Positions 10,501 to 16,983 of a DNA stretch of 42,655 nt are shown here, in pieces. Both the position numbers and the translations under genes were made by a program. The stretch's first letter is position 1. Each line of letters begins with the position of its first letter. The stretch is from Clostridiales bacterium (GTDB lineage: Bacteria; Bacillota; Clostridia; Oscillospirales; Acutalibacteraceae), in contig DXYF01000024.1 in NCBI GenBank assembly GCA_019415945.1, positions 1 through 42,655 on the forward strand, given 5' to 3'. The notes below the pieces were generated by a model, which was given only the letters and a program-made list of their open reading frames with translations, made no database searches and was not told the origin of the DNA.

Positions 10501-10871
10501 ACATAATCTAACCTTTTAATATTTTCTTCTGCTTTTTTTATCGCTTCTTCTCTTCTTTTTTGAACGCCATACTGCGGATTTTCCATTCTTTTAATTTGTT
10601 CATTAAAAGCACCTTTCACTTTTGAATCTGAATTAAAAACATTTTTATTATCGGTTGAATTTCCTGAAATTGCTTTTTTATGACTATTATAATAGCTGAC
10701 AGGATCTTGCGCAGTATTTCCGATAATATCAGTTTCATTCTTTATTGCCTTGTAATTAATTTTAGAATCATTATAAACATATCGATTTGGATTATAACGA
10801 TAGTATTTATCACTGATTTTTCCAGCTTTAAAGTCTCTTAAATCGTCTCCGAGTGTTCTTTTTTTAGCCAT
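1521..10871 (-). CDS. giant phage polyvalent protein (3116 aa) with metallopeptidase-like and ADP-ribosyltransferase-like domains
   Basis: Single open frame; AAAGGA lies nine bases before the ATG. Visible parts in order: a charged helical N-terminus (1-340); small-residue hydrophobic stretches (about 355-590); a zinc-peptidase motif HEAMH at about 974-978, preceded by a pattern typical of peptidases in polyvalent proteins; an LPD3-like region (about 1205-1375, from SPFFRAWFGDW); an ART-PolyVal-like domain opening with GEPLVVYHQT (about 1392) and closing with IVFKPTQIKSATDNIGTFD (about 1570); a long coiled coil (about 1885-2000); an LPD38-like C-terminal region (about 2150-2830) with a hydrophobic segment near 2695-2725. 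Polyvalent proteins are known virion proteins ejected with the DNA to modify host targets. Placement after the tail genes fits that. Domain names are from memory; catalysis is inferred. Confidence 0.75.
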   Translation of the reverse strand: MAKKRTLGDDLRDFKAGKISDKYYRYNPNRYVYNDSKINYKAIKNETDIIGNTAQDPVSYYNSHKKAISGNSTDNKNVFNSDSKVKGAFNEQIKRMENPQYGVQKRREEAIKKAEENIKRLDYVKTHDTVPTKEHQEQYQEDAALLNELDFQNKYQKVTTYEQAKTALSNAETTEEKNWLNNKAAELATSADLENEQKHLYDDFYNNGGGEKVVAGDIYAKDELNELDKKNEELQKLIETKKHEEKEKREYYDVIKNNPEYLDIMKKYYDLQKGEEISHMLGVTGHDIESIKIESSVDAYNYYKNLTYEEKEKIKDNFKSLPNNETLYKYYQRVRDESATEEEHELLKDYSTEHPVLGSLASVSLSAYGGIADSVNYISAGVDKAFGGDGYIDPQSTNVAKSQTIRETVSDDMNDAGEFFYGAGMSIADNIARMPVLLLPGGKVINRAMVATSAGTSYANQVLENGGDMDHALLTGAAAAAAETFFESISLKGLFNIVKKGKDSVIKSVSKQIAREGAEEVGTDIVDTVADSIINGDLSQLSLQYQNYINQGYSESEAWEKVYKDFAFQIGQDFAAGAISGGVLGGGAVAINKTTSMVYEGKNNFEIGAEALKSEDFNITDLIDSGKASSNKSTVKLAKSVESDFNKNGVAGVSKSDLGKLIKITTQKNSAQTTSVDTNSENTISQHDNTANSVNADNIIRNNNTFVSAANPQSNTNSSKVETVSRTVTNAFGNNHPNGLAAKTANNQRVTVVGIESSTRDYGSSDNTVTLRLDNGSLVNADDITTNLPYYNALFNYSKNFDTIGARAFVSQYETYAESKQSSGKSADVREYAAAYEQLYNLGKMGVEYESIKSSGRYNKALDTLGGIAYIAVKKGNDFTNNSMQNETENISKIRMPGQTNSINSKMYIEESAESSVKATDEQLQLLQAVAEKTGKDVILTDKLSDSENGVYANGKIYIRADLDSNYMLSTALHEAMHGVRQDSPNDYKVLRDFVTNYLVAKGENIDLMLDDIKLRWNDKVSTNEDLTEELVCQTVMTIATDETAIKTALSLEENKGILGKVANALRKIAKDAYNFMKGIGTTAHNMQAQTWLEDVNAINELADKLSEAFDNSRQIKMQLSDNAKSKQKNTANSGAKYSVGENADNSSVRNQARQNDSDINEQDIETLRTMGRKSINDFTSEDIQRTEKWARKFYEELGTKSPFFRAWFGDWRAYDSKKILVANDKGDTRGLQKNEDTGWQINVSRKVFNETVSHNGISNIKAKPYLPYINSIVKNAVLFDTFSMDNPKSKNSLFMHSFYAVANIGNGNEVLKLYVEEMNDPNSDNTLKRAYQLQNIEKWQPAVTGSVNKTLSRISQTANIDTVSDLFAVVKQYDKKFNPKSASKVVGKSGEPLVVYHQTKADFTIFNTNNERAGLYDSDTPTGMFFKTTDKNIGLAGNKQMAVYLNAKNVLTFNNRDDIHSYWMKNVSGYSELQKQYDDVDKKYQAEYEKEEIISDEWYEEHYDDLVSGKITDEEAQRIMNGKLDVILDEWKKATNPIRRKQKNLITEYIRKSDVDGIHLKNDEKVDTYIVFKPTQIKSATDNIGTFDKNNTDIRFAVDDTITQGYFVDDDLFNDLGVEETKFERAVKENPEYALNAVYNHAAKTAESAIKQTSDIRLDDKTYLSIAQRLMNRYNISRKFNKGFDEEFSETIKKHTEKIESGKYTDFAGELEDIVDECKDALLLSTKVNNDLLKEERNAIFDFLRGKTLVITDYAESDIRENYGSIANFRKRVFGRVNVALERNNPKGDIIYISDVIDAVENINASLITDESDSLQGYKWLDNLLNNVLVPKIYNPYIDGYYENIDTAAIEMAFDFTTEIIREKGKQAVADTKSERAVIRSISNNIKKALSEREAILKAKSESYKKSYELERTKRLEQIKQMQERFKNQYHRNSSEKSRYKKKIEQLQAALNDKTILLNMRYDTVRDQYNENRAKTVYRERLGRMLNRMSKRLDGKANNNEYIPQALKEPILNVLSSFTADPGNYKNGKAKPLPGYFGEWKNISEIGDRVNELTNVYSQLKPKDTKDKQYSYIDIESLAYKDATLETLQHLSDELKGKNIYELSASQLEMVYNTMSDLEETLRDSVQIIVDGQKISIKKAATQAISETESVHYKKNANISDSAFINMIASGGRELKNRVIATSLDPVRYGRFLSGYHDDYIVNKIFRGLHEGDMDRIKIQQEAFLKIQSVTSKYSNKELKDLQRADVKQFDFKDIKTGERVKISQGLLLAIELTNRQSDGRRHLVNDKFNHYTVLPDLDMVNLGRNNPDLHRVRLSKSDLTEISRYIKSNKMLNEIAGAVSEVYNVLLAQKINEVSMQKYGKLIATVQNYYPLKVYRDGANYEKNFEAEFNDIRLKNRGFTKVREKSFAPIVIDDVFRTFVRQVNSVSEYCGLMIPIENFKKVYNSNNGDVTLHEVIKEKFGPAAEHYIEKLMADLQNARDYLDINVLNKIQSNFMGAKLLLNPGAAVKQFGAYPMAYKYFGVKNVTKASVIGNKKVDLKHYSKYTPYLWYRQEGNSTVIGELSREAGLYKKAFDYYFDIMGKLDRIVVSSLLYAAELHVEQTTNLKNGTDEFYKEVVKQWEKCIDETQPSNMVTSKPQFVRNNIMRWLTLNAFKSQVMAMGNTVIDSFGEYHARRIDYKTNPNKQTKSDKNSAAKNLAASLIGVATSSMLTGALTVIANMIIWHKYDDFKDEEGNVTASSIASNFIDYTLESLSGCFVWGDKAYEVICAAIDKGVFFGFEAMSLENINDGIEKALKGDWLSLATLVTDCLGFPGENVVKIVRSVSSYANDIINGGGEIISKNNTFGFLGGNNTSNFNYIIVEAKQNGDTAKAEHFEEMWKDDLINNQGKTAEEANDFIKKKIIIALASSDDNIASAAVSKANGDLSGYEQNFDKVVSFGFDSVDVKKSVDKVIDNIIEDLTERNITDKEDIETELKGQGFNDLGVSYIFNKIEKETKQKSNNSDFGISVFEDTASSGDAVKYTYDDAFNALVQGDYENYQKIEDYLIDIGKKPSNIKSAMHSASRTDSLWEQYYDASNNNDTEAITRFQNMLTNIYGSWSTALSYGQKYLEKNS

Positions 10872-10940
10872 ATTAAGTAGTCCTTTCGTCTTTTAATTTC
10901 CCTTAACTGCCTTATAATTTATACCTGAATCTTTATAATA
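10872..10940 (-). other. in-frame remnant after the 342-aa gene
   Basis: Directly after the TAA of the 342-aa gene, the same frame reads YYKDSGINYKAVKGN and then stops again. This resembles YNDSKINYKAIKNE in the N-terminus of the giant protein about 40 codons in. It looks like a lost C-terminal tail or a trace of old duplication between the neighbouring genes. No separate gene is likely here. Confidence 0.5.
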
Positions 10941-11969
10941 TTAGTTTCCGGATCCTATCGAATAATCTCTGCCTTTTCCGGGCGTGAAACTACCGCCGTT
11001 TTTACCGTATATATCAAGTTTATTTGCTATCTGGTCAGTTGTTATATTTAATTGGTCCGCTATATAATCAACCTCAGCAAGGCTGATATAGCCGTTGTAA
11101 TAACCTATTGCAATTTGATTTGTTATAAAATCTGTATTTGCATCTTTTAGATTATATGCATTAATAAAATCATTGCTGTTACGCTTTATCCTACGCTGAG
11201 CTTCTTCCTCCTGAGCTTCCTGTTCGGCTGCAAGCTGTTTTTGTTTGTTATCATATTCAATCTTTGCGGCTTCATCTGCGGATAATGTTTCGTTCAAATA
11301 TCGCTGATTTTCTATACTGCGTACATTATCAAGATCACTTTGCGCAGTTGATAGCTTTGCACTGTATATACTGAGGTCATTTGAATTATTCTGAATATCA
11401 GCCTGACGGTCGGAAACATAGCGGTTATACAAATAGTTGAGGTAATTTTTGTTATCGGCAACCGTATCTCGGTTTCTGTTATATTCGCTTTGTGCCTGAT
11501 TGCTGTAAATATTAACTGCGTTTGCAAGGTTTTGTTCATTCGCAGATTTTTCTAACTTTGCAAGTGACTGATAGTTTGGTATTGCATCTGTAATATTTTC
11601 CAAATACGAATTATTTACAGTGTCAGCAACCGCATCAGCATATGTCGCTTTGTAACCGTTTGCAAGCATATCAGCAGTATCTCTGCTAAGTTCTTTGCTG
11701 CGTTTTGCGTTCTCTTTATATTCTTTTACATAAGACTGATATTCGGGGTCCTCAGCCGTATTATATGAAAATCCTGCGTCATTGAGATATTTATTAATTG
11801 CTTCATCGAGCTTAGCATCGGCAACGCCTCCGCTGTATTTCTGGGGAGATGTTGCCGATTCTGATTCTTTTAAATTTGTTTCGCTCGTTTTTATATCTTC
11901 ACTCTTGCTCAGTGTCGGAGCATTATTCATAAGTTCATTGTAGACTATTTCCTGATCTTTTACAGACAT
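10941..11969 (-). CDS. virion protein, paralogue of its upstream neighbour (342 aa)
   Basis: No catalytic motif; rich in N, Y, S, D and Q. It shares an order of motifs with the 250-aa protein just upstream: an NNAP motif near the N-terminus, a YxNxxxDxxYQ segment, a block ending in IP, a YxRxRDTV segment followed by NY, and a block of QS..N with IR and QYL. The two are therefore tandem paralogues. This family is common next to giant polyvalent genes in Clostridia podovirus-like prophages. An internal-virion or ejection role is inferred. Residues encoded by 11805-11871 were copied into the early region at 30497-30563. Spacing to the upstream gene is 11 bp. Confidence 0.65.
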   Translation of the reverse strand: MSVKDQEIVYNELMNNAPTLSKSEDIKTSETNLKESESATSPQKYSGGVADAKLDEAINKYLNDAGFSYNTAEDPEYQSYVKEYKENAKRSKELSRDTADMLANGYKATYADAVADTVNNSYLENITDAIPNYQSLAKLEKSANEQNLANAVNIYSNQAQSEYNRNRDTVADNKNYLNYLYNRYVSDRQADIQNNSNDLSIYSAKLSTAQSDLDNVRSIENQRYLNETLSADEAAKIEYDNKQKQLAAEQEAQEEEAQRRIKRNSNDFINAYNLKDANTDFITNQIAIGYYNGYISLAEVDYIADQLNITTDQIANKLDIYGKNGGSFTPGKGRDYSIGSGN

Positions 11970-11980
11970 ATTAACCTCCG

Positions 11981-12733
11981 TTAATTGCTTATGCTTGCTT
12001 TTGTGCTTGCCGAAACGGTGTTGTGTTCGTACTGCTGTTCTGCGAGCTGGCGTATTGCCGCAAGATTACTGCTTGCAGAACTGAGCTGCGACTGCCATTT
12101 TGAAAGTTCGTTCTGAAACGCACTCATATCAAGGCCTTTGCTTGTGTTATATTTAGTTTCATAATAATTCATGAAATCATAGTAGTCCTGAACGGTATCT
12201 CGGTACCTCTGATATTGGGTATCATCAAGCCCCTGCATTACACCGATTTGATTAAGCGTGGTTTCCTGTTCTTGGCTCCAATTCTGATATGCTGATTGTT
12301 TAAGTGAAGGAATTTTTTCTTGCAGCTCGTCCATATATGAATTAAACGCCTTTTGTCCTGCGGCCTGCGCATAGCTGTTTGAATATCCGCCTGTATTCGC
12401 AGAATAGCTTCCCTGTATATTTTCTTGCTGTTTTTCGGCTTCACGCTGATATTTTGATTTATATTGCTGGTACTCACTACTGTCATCAGCGTTCCATTTG
12501 AACTCGTTGTTTATGTACTTATCAGCAAGCTGACGAATATTCCACTCATAACTTCCCGTATATCCGTTGTTAACGGTATCTTTGTACTTTTCCGCATATT
12601 TATCTGCTTGTTTCTTTGCGTTTAATGTAGCGCTGCTTTCGGTATATTTGGGTGCATTGTTTGCGATATTGTTATACATATTAACAGCATCATCAACCTG
12701 CTTTGAGCCGTAAACCTTATATGTATAAGCCAC
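11981..12733 (-). CDS. virion protein, paralogue of its downstream neighbour (250 aa)
   Basis: Starts with GTG, whose G is shared with the TAG stop of the 57-aa gene (coupled reading; GAGGAG lies upstream). Rich in Q, Y, N and S, with motifs WNADDSSEYQQYKSKY, a glycine/serine patch GGYSNSYA, and QYQRYRDTV. The same layout recurs in the 342-aa protein. Likely a structural protein that goes with the giant polyvalent protein. Its first 34 codons recur at 30287-30383 with many silent changes. Confidence 0.65.
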   Translation of the reverse strand: MAYTYKVYGSKQVDDAVNMYNNIANNAPKYTESSATLNAKKQADKYAEKYKDTVNNGYTGSYEWNIRQLADKYINNEFKWNADDSSEYQQYKSKYQREAEKQQENIQGSYSANTGGYSNSYAQAAGQKAFNSYMDELQEKIPSLKQSAYQNWSQEQETTLNQIGVMQGLDDTQYQRYRDTVQDYYDFMNYYETKYNTSKGLDMSAFQNELSKWQSQLSSASSNLAAIRQLAEQQYEHNTVSASTKASISN

Positions 12734-12906
12734 TATATGTCACTCTCCTCATTAAATTTTAATGCATTTAAAAAATCCTCGCTCATGTTATCACCGTCAA
12801 GGTTGTAGACCATGTTTACAAGAGCGTCATACAGGTCATTTACATAGTTGCGGAGAACTGTTATATCGTTTGTGCTTGGCGGAGGATCTATTTTAAATAC
12901 TGCCAT
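12733..12906 (-). CDS. small virion-module protein (57 aa)
   Basis: Reads MAVFKIDPPPSTNDITVLRN and ends in LNALKFNEESDI. Its ATG overlaps the end of the 676-aa tail gene by 14 bp, and its TAG overlaps the GTG of the 250-aa gene. The tight overlaps argue that it is real despite its size. Acidic, helical, no known motif. A copy of its last 34 codons sits at 30383-30492. Confidence 0.65.
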   Translation of the reverse strand: MAVFKIDPPPSTNDITVLRNYVNDLYDALVNMVYNLDGDNMSEDFLNALKFNEESDI

Positions 12907-14923
12907 GTCTTATTTCACTTCCTTGTGCAAATTCTATTTTAATTCCGTAGATATTGCATTGACCTGTTCCGATTATTCTGAGTTTCAGAAAATCAGATCT
13001 TCGTACCGGTACCGGGAGCATGTGCGGCATTTTTCTGTTAAACAGAATGCTTTTTAATTCTACCCACTGTCCGCCGTCCTTAAACTGGACCTGAATTTTA
13101 ACTTTTGTTTTTTGCTCACTTTTTATTCCGACTGAGATTTTACTTATGTATTTTGAATTAAAATCATTATCGTAGAGATCGCCTGTCTCACAACTCCAAT
13201 CAAAAGCTCCTTCCTGCTGAAAGTCTGTGCCGCTGCTTATTAAATTATCTTTATCATTTGGAGCCATAATACTGCCGTTTACGCTGTCGATATAATAAAG
13301 AGTATTGTTATATGTCACGGTGCTTAGCATATGAGTGTTGTCTTCCTTATGCCAAAATCCTGTTTCGGTATCAAAAACAAATAATTCATACTCTTCATTT
13401 TCATTTTGAGCTGATATATAATATTTATTTTCGTGCCTGCCTGCAACTGCATTTTTATATTTTTTAGTACCGAAAGCATAATCTGAAATGATTTCAGGTT
13501 GACCTCCGGGAGAATATCTGCAAACACCTTTTGAAGATAGATAGTAGAGAATTCCGTTTATCCAAACTACACTTTTTGAACTGCCTCTTTCTACTCCGAG
13601 AACATTGTAAGAAGCAAGCGAATAGTTGCTTGGCTTTGTTCCGTATATTTTTAGTATCCAGTTTTCTTTGAAGAATATCACACTGTCGTTTTGGCGTGCT
13701 ATACCTGTAAACTCGCCTTCACAGCCAACGGTCATTGCGAAGCTGTCAGTAGCTATTCCGTCACTGTAACTCTGCCAATTTGCAGCGTCACCCTGCTTAC
13801 AGGCATAGATTTCGTTATTTTCCGAACTGCAAGTCCAAAGCCTGTTGTTTACTTCGATGCATTTATCATAATCTGAATCTGGTTTTACTCGTTCAACCGT
13901 TATTTTGCCGTTATATGCAACGCTTGTTTCTATCGGTGCTTTAATGATAATCTCTCGTGGGCTTGAAAAATAGACTTTAAAAATATGGTCGTTTAAAATG
14001 TCATAATAATCCCCCCACGAATCATTGCTGTCTTTATAATCATCAAGATTATGTTTATTTTTTTCCATCCCTGTAATTTTAATGAAATCGCCGATATTTA
14101 TTCCTACTCCGAAACCGTCAGCAAGAGAATCACTGTTTACTTTAATTTTTACATAATAGTCATTTATAATAATGAAATTTCGTATTTTGTTATCAATATA
14201 TAAATCTGCTTCTTTTGCGTCTTCTATTGATGTACATCGATAGAGAATGCTCGGAAAAGCACTTATGTTTTCGACTGTATCTCCGACTTTAATATTTTTA
14301 AAAAGATTTTCATATTTGAAAGAACCGTTTTGTTTTTTCTGTTCGTCTGTATCAGTAAAATTGATGTTGTGCTCTACAATATAGCGTACGCTATATGGTT
14401 TGCCGCTTGTTTTTAAATCCACTTTTTCTATGGATAGTTCTGAAAATATCCAGTCATAATCAACCAATTTAGTTCCGAATATACAGGTTGATTTGTCATT
14501 TACTCGGTTAATAAAATTAAATTTTTTGTCTTCAAGGCTGAAGATAAGGTTATCGGGCAAAATTATTATGTTATTTCCAAAAGTCACAAGATTGTGTTCA
14601 ACAGAAAGATCTATGTTTTCAATCTCATATGTTTCGCCGTTATAATTTAAATTCCCGTCTTCATCTATATAAATTAAACCGCTGTTTACAGCTACGAGGT
14701 TACTGATTATTTTTTTGTCTTTTAAAAAACGAGAGCGGGGTTCTCTCGGAGAAAGCTGAGGATAGTTTCTGCTTGATAAATTTTGCATATCTTTAAATTC
14801 AGTATAAATAGATGAATTGTTACTTGCTACTGTTGAAAATCCTGTATTTTCTGTTTTATTCAAGCCCCTAAACACACTTATATATGTTTCTGCTTTATTT
14901 ATTCTGTTAAGCTGAGGAAGCAT
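12893..14923 (-). CDS. phage tail / stabilization-type structural protein (676 aa)
   Basis: I choose the ATG at 14923 (MLPQLNRINKAETYISVFRG), which has AAAGGGG nine bases upstream, over a longer frame that overlaps the preceding gene by 46 bp. The protein is largely beta-rich with many aromatic residues. The N-terminal FRGLNKTENTGF, followed by repeated short strand blocks, is typical of podovirus-like tail or head-stabilization proteins with propeller-like folds. It sits between the connector-like gene and the paralogous virion proteins. The exact family is not certain. Confidence 0.65.
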   Translation of the reverse strand: MLPQLNRINKAETYISVFRGLNKTENTGFSTVASNNSSIYTEFKDMQNLSSRNYPQLSPREPRSRFLKDKKIISNLVAVNSGLIYIDEDGNLNYNGETYEIENIDLSVEHNLVTFGNNIIILPDNLIFSLEDKKFNFINRVNDKSTCIFGTKLVDYDWIFSELSIEKVDLKTSGKPYSVRYIVEHNINFTDTDEQKKQNGSFKYENLFKNIKVGDTVENISAFPSILYRCTSIEDAKEADLYIDNKIRNFIIINDYYVKIKVNSDSLADGFGVGINIGDFIKITGMEKNKHNLDDYKDSNDSWGDYYDILNDHIFKVYFSSPREIIIKAPIETSVAYNGKITVERVKPDSDYDKCIEVNNRLWTCSSENNEIYACKQGDAANWQSYSDGIATDSFAMTVGCEGEFTGIARQNDSVIFFKENWILKIYGTKPSNYSLASYNVLGVERGSSKSVVWINGILYYLSSKGVCRYSPGGQPEIISDYAFGTKKYKNAVAGRHENKYYISAQNENEEYELFVFDTETGFWHKEDNTHMLSTVTYNNTLYYIDSVNGSIMAPNDKDNLISSGTDFQQEGAFDWSCETGDLYDNDFNSKYISKISVGIKSEQKTKVKIQVQFKDGGQWVELKSILFNRKMPHMLPVPVRRSDFLKLRIIGTGQCNIYGIKIEFAQGSEIRHGSI

Positions 14924-14940
14924 TTTACTTAACCCCTTTA

Positions 14941-15318
14941 TTAATAATATTTGTACTTTTTGTTTTGCCTGTGATTCTTTATCCAAAAAGCTCTTAATTC
15001 AAGAAAAGTATTATTATACAGCACGCTGTCAATAGCATAGCGTTCGCTATCTTCATATACCAGGTCAATTTGACTACAGACATAATATTGATATATGTTA
15101 TCGTACGGTGCAGGTGCTAAAAGCTCTTTACTGCGGTCGGTATTAATATCATAGTTGCCGTATTCGTCTGAAATTGTTTTATCGTCTTTGCGGCCGTTTG
15201 TGATATTTAAAATAATGTTCATTTCGACATCATTTATTGCTGAAATTATCTGTTCATCAGAAACTTCATAGCCTGTTTTAATGTTTCTGACATTTTCAAT
15301 TACTTTACTTATGTTCAT
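14941..15318 (-). CDS. connector-like head protein (125 aa)
   Basis: Start taken at the ATG at 15318 (MNISKVIENVRNIKTGYEVS), with GGAGAAAAG just upstream. Mostly helical, with a GYEVSDEQIISAINDVEMNI segment like small head-completion or adaptor proteins. Position after the capsid genes and before the tail gene supports a head-tail connector. No catalytic motif; assignment rests on position and fold impression. Confidence 0.55.
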   Translation of the reverse strand: MNISKVIENVRNIKTGYEVSDEQIISAINDVEMNIILNITNGRKDDKTISDEYGNYDINTDRSKELLAPAPYDNIYQYYVCSQIDLVYEDSERYAIDSVLYNNTFLELRAFWIKNHRQNKKYKYY

Positions 15319-15335
15319 AACTTTTCTCCATAGAA

Positions 15336-15369
15336 ATGCGGACGGGAGCACTTCCGCCACCGTCCGCAT
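15336..15369 (-). promoter_or_regulatory. GC-rich hairpin between head genes
   Basis: A perfect 10-bp stem (ATGCGGACGG and its complement) with a 14-nt loop lies between the 152-aa and 125-aa genes. It is far more GC-rich than its surroundings. On the minus strand it is followed by TTTCTATGG, a weak U-run. It could be a partial terminator or processing site that sets the ratio of capsid to tail genes. Confidence 0.5.
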
Positions 15370-15402
15370 TAAGCTGTTGCATTACTTTATCAAGTTTTCT
15401 GA

Positions 15403-15861
15403 TTAAGACCTGAAAGCACCTTTTGCTTCAGCAACTTTATACTCAGTGTTCTTCTGTTCCTGAAGGCCGAGAGCAATGCTTTTCTGCATCTTAGCGTTAT
15501 CGACTATCTCTTTAACGCTCTTCTTAACCTGCACTGTCTCACCCTTCGGCATAGTTGTCTGAACGCCGTTGATTGACACTTCAAGGTTTTTGTTGCTTCT
15601 TATTGACCCTACGTCAACATGAATGTCAACAAGCTCCTCAGAGTCAGCATTTGCTTTATTAACAAGCTCAAGCAGTTTCTTTTCCTCTTCGAGCTTCTTT
15701 GCTTTTGAATCAAGATTAGCCTGATTTGACGCAGCCTGCTTTGTTAGGACTGCAATCTGTGACTTCATTTCTTCATAGGCTTTTTTAATTTCGGCAATAT
15801 CTTCTTCGTTTGAGGTTGTTTCTTCAGCCTTAACTTCAGAAGTCTTTTCTTTTGCTGCCAT
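15403..15861 (-). CDS. head-module protein with coiled coil (152 aa)
   Basis: Residues 1-75 are charged and helical, with a lysine- and glutamate-rich coiled coil. The rest (from VDIHVDVGSIRSNKNLEV) looks like a small beta domain. It follows the major capsid gene by about 30 bp with a good AAGGAGG site. Such proteins at this place are often decoration or head-assembly factors, but I do not recognise the family. Confidence 0.55.
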   Translation of the reverse strand: MAAKEKTSEVKAEETTSNEEDIAEIKKAYEEMKSQIAVLTKQAASNQANLDSKAKKLEEEKKLLELVNKANADSEELVDIHVDVGSIRSNKNLEVSINGVQTTMPKGETVQVKKSVKEIVDNAKMQKSIALGLQEQKNTEYKVAEAKGAFRS

Positions 15862-15891
15862 AAATAAACCTCCTTAAGGTATTTGAATTTT

Positions 15892-16959
15892 TTATGCCGC
15901 AGGAGTTGAATCTATAGAGCTTGCACTCTCGATTCTTACCATGCAGGTCTGTGATGTGATAGCAATGCCATGAGTTGTCTTCCAACCCTGGGTTGCTCTC
16001 TGATCGAGCGGGTCAGATGTGCCACCGCTGCCGAGTGGCTTGATGATTGTGTGCATGCCTTCGCCCTCGATTTCAATAGTCTTGTATGCGTCCTTAGCAA
16101 AAAGAAGTGTTGAGTAAACATTGATACCACCTGAACCAGCGCCCTTGAATACTTTTGCGTATGTCGACATTACAAAACGAATGTTACCGATTGTGCCGAT
16201 TTCGCCCTTCAAGATACGCTCTGTCTGATTGTATTTCATAATAGAAATAAACTCAGGGTCTCTCATTACATCGAACTTTACATTTGGGTGAATGATTGCA
16301 ACATAACTTTCTCCGATAGGCTCTGCGTTCTGATTCTCAAGATAGTTCAGACCTCTGAAAACGGTTTCGACTCGGAACTTTGATAGTTTTGTGATAGCAC
16401 TGCGGGACTTAACCTCTGTTTCTGTTCCATCAGAAGAAAGCGCAGGCGTATAAATTACTGAAGTACCACTGTTTAAAACTTCGGCATCGATTTCCTCGAT
16501 TGTTCTGCCAGCCTGACTTGAAAGCTCTTCACTGTCATGGACGAGAACATCGTCGCGGCTTGCAAACTGTGCAAAATCGGTTATAGGAGTGTACGCACCG
16601 TACTGGTATACAGGAACCTCCACATAGTAAAAATTCATCTGATTACCTGCAGGCGTTACGCCTTCTCTCAAAGGTGTTGTTGCTGTCGGATAAGGCGACA
16701 TACCTCTAATGTTTACGATACCGCCGTTATGTTTGGGATAAACTTCCTTTGCACCAAACTGACCGTGTACGAGTTTTCCTGTGTAATTCTTCAAGAAAAC
16801 TTTTGAGTAGAATTTTGCCTGCTCAGGTGTGAAGTCATTACCCGATGTTTCGATTGTGTTCGTATAGGCGTTTATTACATAACCGTTTGATGTATTGACG
16901 CCACCTGCGTCTACCGAAACATCAAAAAGATTAAGGAGAACTTTAAAAAACTTTTTCAT
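15892..16959 (-). CDS. major capsid protein, N4-gp56 family
   Basis: 355 aa, usual length for this family. Recognisable segments are YVAIIHPNVKFDVMRDPEF, ILKGEIGTIGNIRFV and, near the C-terminus, GGTSDPLDQRATQGWKTTHG, all typical of N4-gp56-type capsid proteins. The N-terminus KKFFKVLLNLFD repeats the N-terminus of the scaffold gene just upstream. Builds the icosahedral shell around the scaffold. Downstream of the scaffold by 24 bp in one operon. Confidence 0.85.
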   Translation of the reverse strand: MKKFFKVLLNLFDVSVDAGGVNTSNGYVINAYTNTIETSGNDFTPEQAKFYSKVFLKNYTGKLVHGQFGAKEVYPKHNGGIVNIRGMSPYPTATTPLREGVTPAGNQMNFYYVEVPVYQYGAYTPITDFAQFASRDDVLVHDSEELSSQAGRTIEEIDAEVLNSGTSVIYTPALSSDGTETEVKSRSAITKLSKFRVETVFRGLNYLENQNAEPIGESYVAIIHPNVKFDVMRDPEFISIMKYNQTERILKGEIGTIGNIRFVMSTYAKVFKGAGSGGINVYSTLLFAKDAYKTIEIEGEGMHTIIKPLGSGGTSDPLDQRATQGWKTTHGIAITSQTCMVRIESASSIDSTPAA

Positions 16960-16983
16960 AATAACCTTCCTTCTTTAATCAGG

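Noticed and set aside
1521..10871. Virion RNA polymerase like that of phage N4
   Set aside because: Size and capsid type fit, but I see no single-subunit polymerase motifs; the visible motifs are peptidase-, ART- and LPD-like.
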